From NCBI GenBank assembly GCA_035541775.1, contig DATKMP010000196.1:1-18750 (forward strand): a DNA stretch of 18,750 nt. Reading direction: 5' to 3'. Under the pieces are notes generated by a model. It saw only the letters and a program-made list of their open reading frames with translations, was not told the origin of the DNA and made no database searches. A program made the position numbers and the translations under genes. This DNA is from DATKMP01 sp035541775. Its GTDB lineage: Bacteria; Bacteroidota; Ignavibacteria; UBA10030. Shown here piece after piece: positions 14,161 through 18,750 of the stretch. The stretch's first letter is position 1, and every line of letters starts with the position of its first letter.

Positions 14161-15396
14161 TTATTTCGATTTTTCCACCCAGATTTGCACTAAGTGCAAA
14201 ACAGTGTCAACAGCTTTTTCCATGCCCCACACGTTCACCCATTCTGTGCGGCTGTGATAATTTGCACCGCCGGTGAAAATGTTCGGCGTCGGCAAACCGA
14301 GTTCTGTTAATCGTGAGCCATCCGTGCCGCCGCGAATCGGCTGCCAGTCCGGTTTTAATCCTGCGCGTTCGGTTGCTTCGGATAAATAATCCACTACGCG
14401 CGGATCTTTGGCGATACCTTCGCGCATATTGCGGTACTGTTCCACAAATTTTATTTCGATGACGGCTTTGGGATACAGCGCTTGAACATCTGCCACAGTT
14501 TTTTCAACAACATTCCGGAGCACAGACAATCCCTCTGTTTTAAAATCACGGAAAATTATTTTCACGGTCGCTTTTCCCACGCCGCCTTCCAGAACGTACG
14601 GATGAATGTACGGTTCGTATCCTTCAGTTGTTTCCGGTGCTTGATTTTTGGGAAGCCGCGCAATAATATCGCTGACAACGCGAACTGCATTGACCATAAT
14701 GTTTTTTGCACTTCCCGGATGAATATCGCGACCCTGCACGGTAATCGTACACGCATCCGCGCTGAACGTTTCTTTGTTCAATTCTCCCGGTGTATCACCG
14801 TCGATGGTGTAGGCGAACTTTGCTCCGAACTTTGGAATATCAAAATATTTCGTGCCGTTGCCCACTTCTTCATCCGGTGTAAATCCGATTTTAATTTCTC
14901 CGTGCGGAATTTCCGGATGTTGAATAAGATGCTGGATCGACGTCATAATAATAGCAACTCCGGCCTTATCGTCTGCGCCGAGCAGTGTCGTGCCGTCGCT
15001 CGTGACGATGGTTTTCCCGAGTGCAAACTTGAGCGGAGGATTTTCCGACTCGCGGATAAACAAATCCGGAACACCTTTCAGCGCAATATCGCCGCCCTGA
15101 TAATTTTTTATGACTTGCGGCTTCACATTCGTATCGCTTACTTCCGGCGATGTATCGACGTGCGCGATAAATCCCACGGCGGGTGCGTTGGTAGAAACAT
15201 TTGCCGGCAGCGTTGCCATCACGTAGCCGTATTTGTCGATGCTCACCTGCGGCACGTCGAGGTCTTTCAATTCTTTTGCGAGTAAATTTAAAAGGTCGAA
15301 CTGCTTAGCCGTGCTGGGATAGTCTTCCACATCTTCTTTGGATTGTGTATCGATAACCACATAGCGAAGAAATTTATCGAGAACCGTTTCTGCCAT
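14161..15396 (-). CDS. pepT: Peptidase T (tripeptide aminopeptidase, M20 family)
   Basis: 411 residues from ATG 15396, chosen because AAAGGA lies just upstream, the N-terminus MAETVLDKFLRYV matches PepT, and the length equals that of E. coli PepT (408). Di-zinc ligands and catalytic residues are all visible: H79 and D81 (HVDTSPE), D142 (GADDKAG), E176 and E177 (PDEEVG), D199 (TIDGD) and H381 (GGANYHSRTEWV). It removes the N-terminal residue of tripeptides in the cytosol. It is the first gene of a minus-strand operon with the OPT transporter, so imported peptides can be hydrolysed directly. Confidence 0.96.
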   Translation of the reverse strand: MAETVLDKFLRYVVIDTQSKEDVEDYPSTAKQFDLLNLLAKELKDLDVPQVSIDKYGYVMATLPANVSTNAPAVGFIAHVDTSPEVSDTNVKPQVIKNYQGGDIALKGVPDLFIRESENPPLKFALGKTIVTSDGTTLLGADDKAGVAIIMTSIQHLIQHPEIPHGEIKIGFTPDEEVGNGTKYFDIPKFGAKFAYTIDGDTPGELNKETFSADACTITVQGRDIHPGSAKNIMVNAVRVVSDIIARLPKNQAPETTEGYEPYIHPYVLEGGVGKATVKIIFRDFKTEGLSVLRNVVEKTVADVQALYPKAVIEIKFVEQYRNMREGIAKDPRVVDYLSEATERAGLKPDWQPIRGGTDGSRLTELGLPTPNIFTGGANYHSRTEWVNVWGMEKAVDTVLHLVQIWVEKSK

Positions 15397-15530
15397 AAAA
15401 AAATCCTTTCTGTGTAAACAATGCCGGAGAACGCCTGCGCGAATCTCGCCAATTTTATGCGAATAAGATAGAAAGAAGAGTGCAAACATGCTGTTAAAAA
15501 ATACTCTTGCGCTTAATCATTTTTAAGTTT

Positions 15531-15538
15531 ATTATACT
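15531..15538. promoter_or_regulatory. Overlapping divergent -10-like hexamers between pepT and the LTD gene
   Basis: The minus strand reads TATAAT (15536-15531), a perfect -10 consensus facing pepT. The plus strand reads TATACT (15533-15538) facing the secreted-protein gene. No convincing -35 box with 16-18 base spacing is seen on either strand (TTGCGC at 15507 is 20 bases away on the plus strand). If both are used, the two promoters overlap and would compete. Confidence 0.25.
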
Positions 15539-15564
15539 GGCAAAAATAACAACCAAGGGGAATA

Positions 15565-18138
15565 ATGATGAGGCATTATGGTGTTGTGATGGCAGGATTC
15601 CTGCTTTTGGGTGCGGGAAGTATTCAAGCGCAAATTTCTTTTTTTCCATACACAGAAAATTTTGATGAAGTCACCGCTCCGGCACTTCCGCAGCAATGGT
15701 TTGCAACCGGATTTGTAACATATGCTTCGTCTCCGAAATCCACACCGAATTGTGTTTCTACCACAGGTAACAGAAGCTTAAAAACACTGACGTCGCCGGT
15801 GTTTGATTTTACCGATGTACTGCCGGATAAACTGACATTTTATGAACGAAGGACAAGCACGGCGTCTGCCTTTCGTCTTCAAGTGTGCGTTTCCTTTGAT
15901 GGAATGAATTTTACAAACGTGATTGCGGAATATGATACGATCGCTTCAACATCGAGTTATGTGCAGAGAGTGATCAATCTTGCCAATGCCGGACTTCAAA
16001 ATAAAACTGCACAGTTTCGATGGCAGATTCTTGCCGACAGTACGAACAACACGGGTGTCCTTCGCATCGACGACATTTCCTTAACAACGATGCCGACAAA
16101 CGATATTGCACTTTCTCATTTCGTCGTTAGCCCGTCTGTTCCGCATCGCAGTGATTCTCTAAAACTCTCGGTGACAGTAAAAAATAATGGAGCATCTGCA
16201 ACGCCGCAATATTCTATTCATTTTTATCTTGATGCAAATAATAACGGAATAGCGGAACCCGGAGAATTGTTCTCGACCATGATAGGAAACGCGTTGGCAA
16301 GCGGTGATTCGATGACGGTGTCGGTCTTTCATTCATCGCTGTCGGCAGGAACGTACCGGTTCCTATCAGTTGCATCGTTGCCGCAAGATCAAAATTCGAT
16401 GAATGATACTGCTGCGGCGATGGTAACAATCGGAAATATTCAAGGCGATATTTTGGTGAATGAAATTATGTACGCACCTTCCAATAGTATGCCCGAATGG
16501 ATTGAGTTTATAAACAATTCAAACGATACAATTAATTTGAATCAATGGAAAATTACAGATTATACACTAGTGTCAACTATTTCAGAAAATATATTTATTC
16601 CTCCAAAACAGTATTTTGTGCTTGGGGCCGATACTGCTTATTTTAAAAAGTATTATAATGTTTCAAACATTTATGCTTTCCCAATTCATTTACCGCAATT
16701 AAATAATACCGGGGATCAAGTCGTAATTTTTGATCAAACTTCTTCTTCAAAAAATCCGTTCGGTTCTGCTATTGATAGCGTTGCTTACTCTCCATCGTGG
16801 GGAGGGCAAAATGGAAAATCGTTAGAACGAATCGATTTGCAGGCGGCAAGTACGCTTGCAGCAAATTGGGGAACGTCACAAGATTCGATCGGAAGCACGC
16901 CCGGAAAACTAAACAGCATCGCGCGTTTGGATTGTGATATTGCATTAAGTCATATAACACAAACCACATCGGTGGAAAATGGTAACGTTGTTCCGGAAAT
17001 TACTGCAACGATTCGCAACATCGGAAGAAGGGCAGTGGATACATTACAGGTTGTGATGTACACGGACAGCGTTCGCAAAGGTTTGCCCGATTCGCTGACG
17101 CTGCTTGCTATCGAGACCATCGTTCTGCATCTTGCGCCGATGGATTCGTTGCTGATTTCAAAATCATTGCCGATGCTTTCCTCAGGCAGTTCAAAAATAT
17201 TTTTGAGATTATCGTGCTCCAACGATCAGCGAACAAGAAACGATACCGGAAGTGTGATGATCAATGTTGCCTATCCATGGCACGCGCTTGTGATAAACGA
17301 AATTATGTTCAATCCGTTATCAAATCAAAACGAGTGGATTGAATTTTATAATGCAAGCAGTTTATCGGTGGATTTGCATCGTTGGAGTTTTTGTGATCGT
17401 CCGACGGCATCCGGTTCTTTCAATCAATTTACAATCAGCGACAGCGCAAGTGTTCTTTTGCCGCAGCATTATGTTGTCGTGGCGGCAGATTCAACAATCT
17501 TGACGATGTATCCGGAATTAAAAAATTGTTCTAACGGAAATTTGTTGGTCATAAAAAATCATTCCAGCGGATTTGGTTTTAACGACGATGGCGACGCCAT
17601 TCAATTAAAAGACTTAACAGGAAAGACCATCGATAGTGTTGCCTATCTTCCGTCGTGGCACAATCCAGTTGTAACCGATACGAAAGGAAGATCGTTGGAA
17701 CGAATCAATCCGCTGCTCGATTCCAATGATCCGCATAATTGGAGTACGTGCACCAATTCGTCCGGCGGCACTCCGGGGAAAGTCAATAGCATTTTTACTC
17801 CGTCTTCTTCAACAACGAACACGACACTCGATATTTCTCCGAATCCTTTCTCGCCCGATGGCGACGGCTTTGAAGACAATTGCATGATTTCGTATCACGT
17901 TCCGATGACGTCTGCGGTTATCAATATCCGAATTTTTGATATCAAAGGAAGATTGATTCGTACACTTGCCAATATGCAATTTGGATCATCGAGCGGAAAT
18001 TTTATTTGGAACGGCATGGATGATAAAGGGCAGCGTGTTCGCATCGGTGTCTATATTATTTTATTTGAAGCAAATGATTCCATTAGTCATCGATCGATCA
18101 CGGCAAAAAAAGTAGCGGTGGTTGCTACAAAGTTGTAA
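15565..18138 (+). CDS. Large secreted protein with two CARDB-like/lamin-tail modules and an FlgD-like C-terminal domain
   Basis: 857 residues; ATG 15565 or ATG 15568, preceded by AAGGGG (15555-15560). Signal peptide 1-22 (GSIQA-Q). Residues about 25-175 are a jelly-roll-like domain (YTENFDEVT...RIDDISL). Then come about 180-290 CARDB-like (DIALSHFVVSP...TVKNNG), 295-452 lamin-tail domain (ILVNEIMYAP, EWIEFINN, SLERI, STPGKLNSI), 455-570 a second CARDB-like repeat (DIALSHITQ...TIRNIG) and 574-744 a second lamin-tail domain (LVINEIMFNP, EWIEFYN, SLERI, GTPGKVNSI). The end, from 755, is ISPNPFSPDGDG...FDIKGRLIRTL...WNGMDDKGQ...GVYIILFEA, the FlgD-like fold often found at the C-terminus of secreted proteins in this phylum and linked to sorting. 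Likely cell-surface or matrix protein; ligand unknown. Confidence 0.85.
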   Translation: MMRHYGVVMAGFLLLGAGSIQAQISFFPYTENFDEVTAPALPQQWFATGFVTYASSPKSTPNCVSTTGNRSLKTLTSPVFDFTDVLPDKLTFYERRTSTASAFRLQVCVSFDGMNFTNVIAEYDTIASTSSYVQRVINLANAGLQNKTAQFRWQILADSTNNTGVLRIDDISLTTMPTNDIALSHFVVSPSVPHRSDSLKLSVTVKNNGASATPQYSIHFYLDANNNGIAEPGELFSTMIGNALASGDSMTVSVFHSSLSAGTYRFLSVASLPQDQNSMNDTAAAMVTIGNIQGDILVNEIMYAPSNSMPEWIEFINNSNDTINLNQWKITDYTLVSTISENIFIPPKQYFVLGADTAYFKKYYNVSNIYAFPIHLPQLNNTGDQVVIFDQTSSSKNPFGSAIDSVAYSPSWGGQNGKSLERIDLQAASTLAANWGTSQDSIGSTPGKLNSIARLDCDIALSHITQTTSVENGNVVPEITATIRNIGRRAVDTLQVVMYTDSVRKGLPDSLTLLAIETIVLHLAPMDSLLISKSLPMLSSGSSKIFLRLSCSNDQRTRNDTGSVMINVAYPWHALVINEIMFNPLSNQNEWIEFYNASSLSVDLHRWSFCDRPTASGSFNQFTISDSASVLLPQHYVVVAADSTILTMYPELKNCSNGNLLVIKNHSSGFGFNDDGDAIQLKDLTGKTIDSVAYLPSWHNPVVTDTKGRSLERINPLLDSNDPHNWSTCTNSSGGTPGKVNSIFTPSSSTTNTTLDISPNPFSPDGDGFEDNCMISYHVPMTSAVINIRIFDIKGRLIRTLANMQFGSSSGNFIWNGMDDKGQRVRIGVYIILFEANDSISHRSITAKKVAVVATKL

Positions 18139-18200
18139 TGGTTTCTTTTTTATTCAGTTTGAAATGCAGTATTAAAAGGCGACCTTATAGAAAACAACGT

Positions 18201-18205
18201 AAGGA
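18201..18205 (+). promoter_or_regulatory. Ribosome binding site deciding a TTG start
   Basis: AAGGA lies 11 bases before TTG 18217, the first usable start in this open frame with a spaced Shine-Dalgarno. The frame is open from 18163, but the upstream codons include no ATG or GTG. Confidence 0.4.
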
Positions 18206-18216
18206 AAAAAGATTTT

Positions 18217-18750
18217 TTGGATAAGGCAAATTTGGTACATTCACACATCCATACATTTCATATTCCGGTTTTGGGATTAGCGTTTTCCATCGATACGCCG
18301 GTTCGCGTCGCGCGATTCGGCATATCATCCGTCGTATCGATTGTGGATGATATGCTCATCGAGCACATGCGGAAACAGTATGCCGCTCAATATGGAGAAC
18401 CGTATACGACAATTACCATCCGGGATCATGATCACCGTGCGCAGCGTATTACGGAGTATCTCAATCTTATTCACCGCATCGTACATCGGCAAATCGAATC
18501 GCTCAAAGCGTCGGCATTTGAAGCAGGAAGTGAAATTGAAAAATATTTTTCGATGCTTCCGGATCACTCACCGCTCAGACTTCTTTACACCAAGATGAAA
18601 TCCACGAACGATGTGGAAAAGAAAAAATCCATGCAGCGCGAACTGCAAGAACATATTGTGCCAGGTGATATCGATGTCAATATTATGACCAAGCTTGACA
18701 AGGTCAACGCCGGTGCTCATCAAGAGCTGTTGCCGGCGGAATTCAGCGAT
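18217..18750 (+). CDS. Conserved-looking protein of unknown function, N-terminal part (3' end outside window)
   Basis: 178 codons from TTG 18217 to the window edge with no stop. The protein starts MDKANLVHSHIHTFHIPVLGLAFSIDTP, continues VRVARFGISSVVSIVDDMLIEHMRKQY, then DHDHRAQRITEYLNLIHRIV and DIDVNIMTKLDKVN. There is no signal peptide. The Gly- and Val-rich start with IDTPxxVARFGISSVVSI suggests a TIM-barrel-like or synthase-like enzyme core, but I cannot name the family and assign no function. Codon use and the steady hydrophobic pattern support a real gene, and shorter frames on either strand here are shadows. The TTG start is inferred from the AAGGA at 18201-18205. Confidence 0.75.
   Translation, partial: MDKANLVHSHIHTFHIPVLGLAFSIDTPVRVARFGISSVVSIVDDMLIEHMRKQYAAQYGEPYTTITIRDHDHRAQRITEYLNLIHRIVHRQIESLKASAFEAGSEIEKYFSMLPDHSPLRLLYTKMKSTNDVEKKKSMQRELQEHIVPGDIDVNIMTKLDKVNAGAHQELLPAEFSD

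Noticed and set aside
14482..15285. 267-codon open frame antisense to pepT
   Set aside because: It lies wholly opposite pepT, has a Cys/His/Arg/Phe-rich composition typical of antisense reading, and shows no recognisable motif or ribosome site.
15539..15560. Sigma-54-type promoter (TGGCAAA...) before the LTD gene
   Set aside because: TGGC is present, but the required GC element with correct -12 spacing is missing.

Overview
The window reads as chromosomal DNA from a Bacteroidota/Chlorobi-group bacterium, most likely an Ignavibacteria-like lineage. This is an inference from gene content: a TonB receptor with an N-terminal carboxypeptidase-regulatory-like domain beside an HMA protein and an HYC/CC/PP-type small protein, a secreted lamin-tail protein with an FlgD-like C-terminal domain, and a YfiT/bacillithiol-transferase-type DinB protein. 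Many genes have clear AGGA-type Shine-Dalgarno sequences, which argues against a typical Bacteroidia genome. I saw no tRNA, rRNA, CRISPR array, IS element or phage gene, and no gene-free stretch longer than 300 bases.

Layout. 1-289 (+): 3' end of a SAM-dependent methyltransferase, facing a strong terminator of the opposite strand (291-324). 334-3465 (-): a three-gene envelope metal-handling cassette, in transcription order a small Cys-rich HYC/CC/PP-like protein, an exported HMA protein and a TonB-dependent receptor; all three carry a Cys-Cys pair. 3689-7471 (+): carbamoyl-phosphate synthase large subunit split into two genes inside its oligomerisation domain, with a complete gene for an exported Spy/CpxP-like LTxxQ protein between the halves. 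7646-11596 (+): a tight gene string of a small membrane protein, transglutaminase-like protein, YfiT/DinB protein, stand-alone PAS domain, bacteriohemerythrin, AhpD-like CxxC protein and an exported protein with an unremarked HExxH...E (gluzincin-type) metalloprotease signature. 11645-15396 (-): a peptide-use operon, pepT, then an OPT-family transporter, a small two-helix membrane protein and a glutaredoxin-like protein with an abnormal 5' end. 15565-18138 (+): a large secreted protein with duplicated CARDB-like/LTD modules. 18217-end (+): 5' part of a conserved-looking gene that I cannot name, starting with TTG.

How the genes fit together. The carB halves together supply a full large subunit (about 1,090 residues; E. 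coli has 1,073) for arginine and pyrimidine synthesis; carA is not here. The hemerythrin/PAS/AhpD/YfiT group suggests an oxygen or thiol-redox stress module. OPT plus PepT gives peptide import followed by cytosolic tripeptide cleavage. The most unusual points are the periplasmic-protein gene lodged within split carB, the stand-alone PAS plus hemerythrin pair, the hidden metallopeptidase, and the glutaredoxin gene whose first strand seems to be missing.
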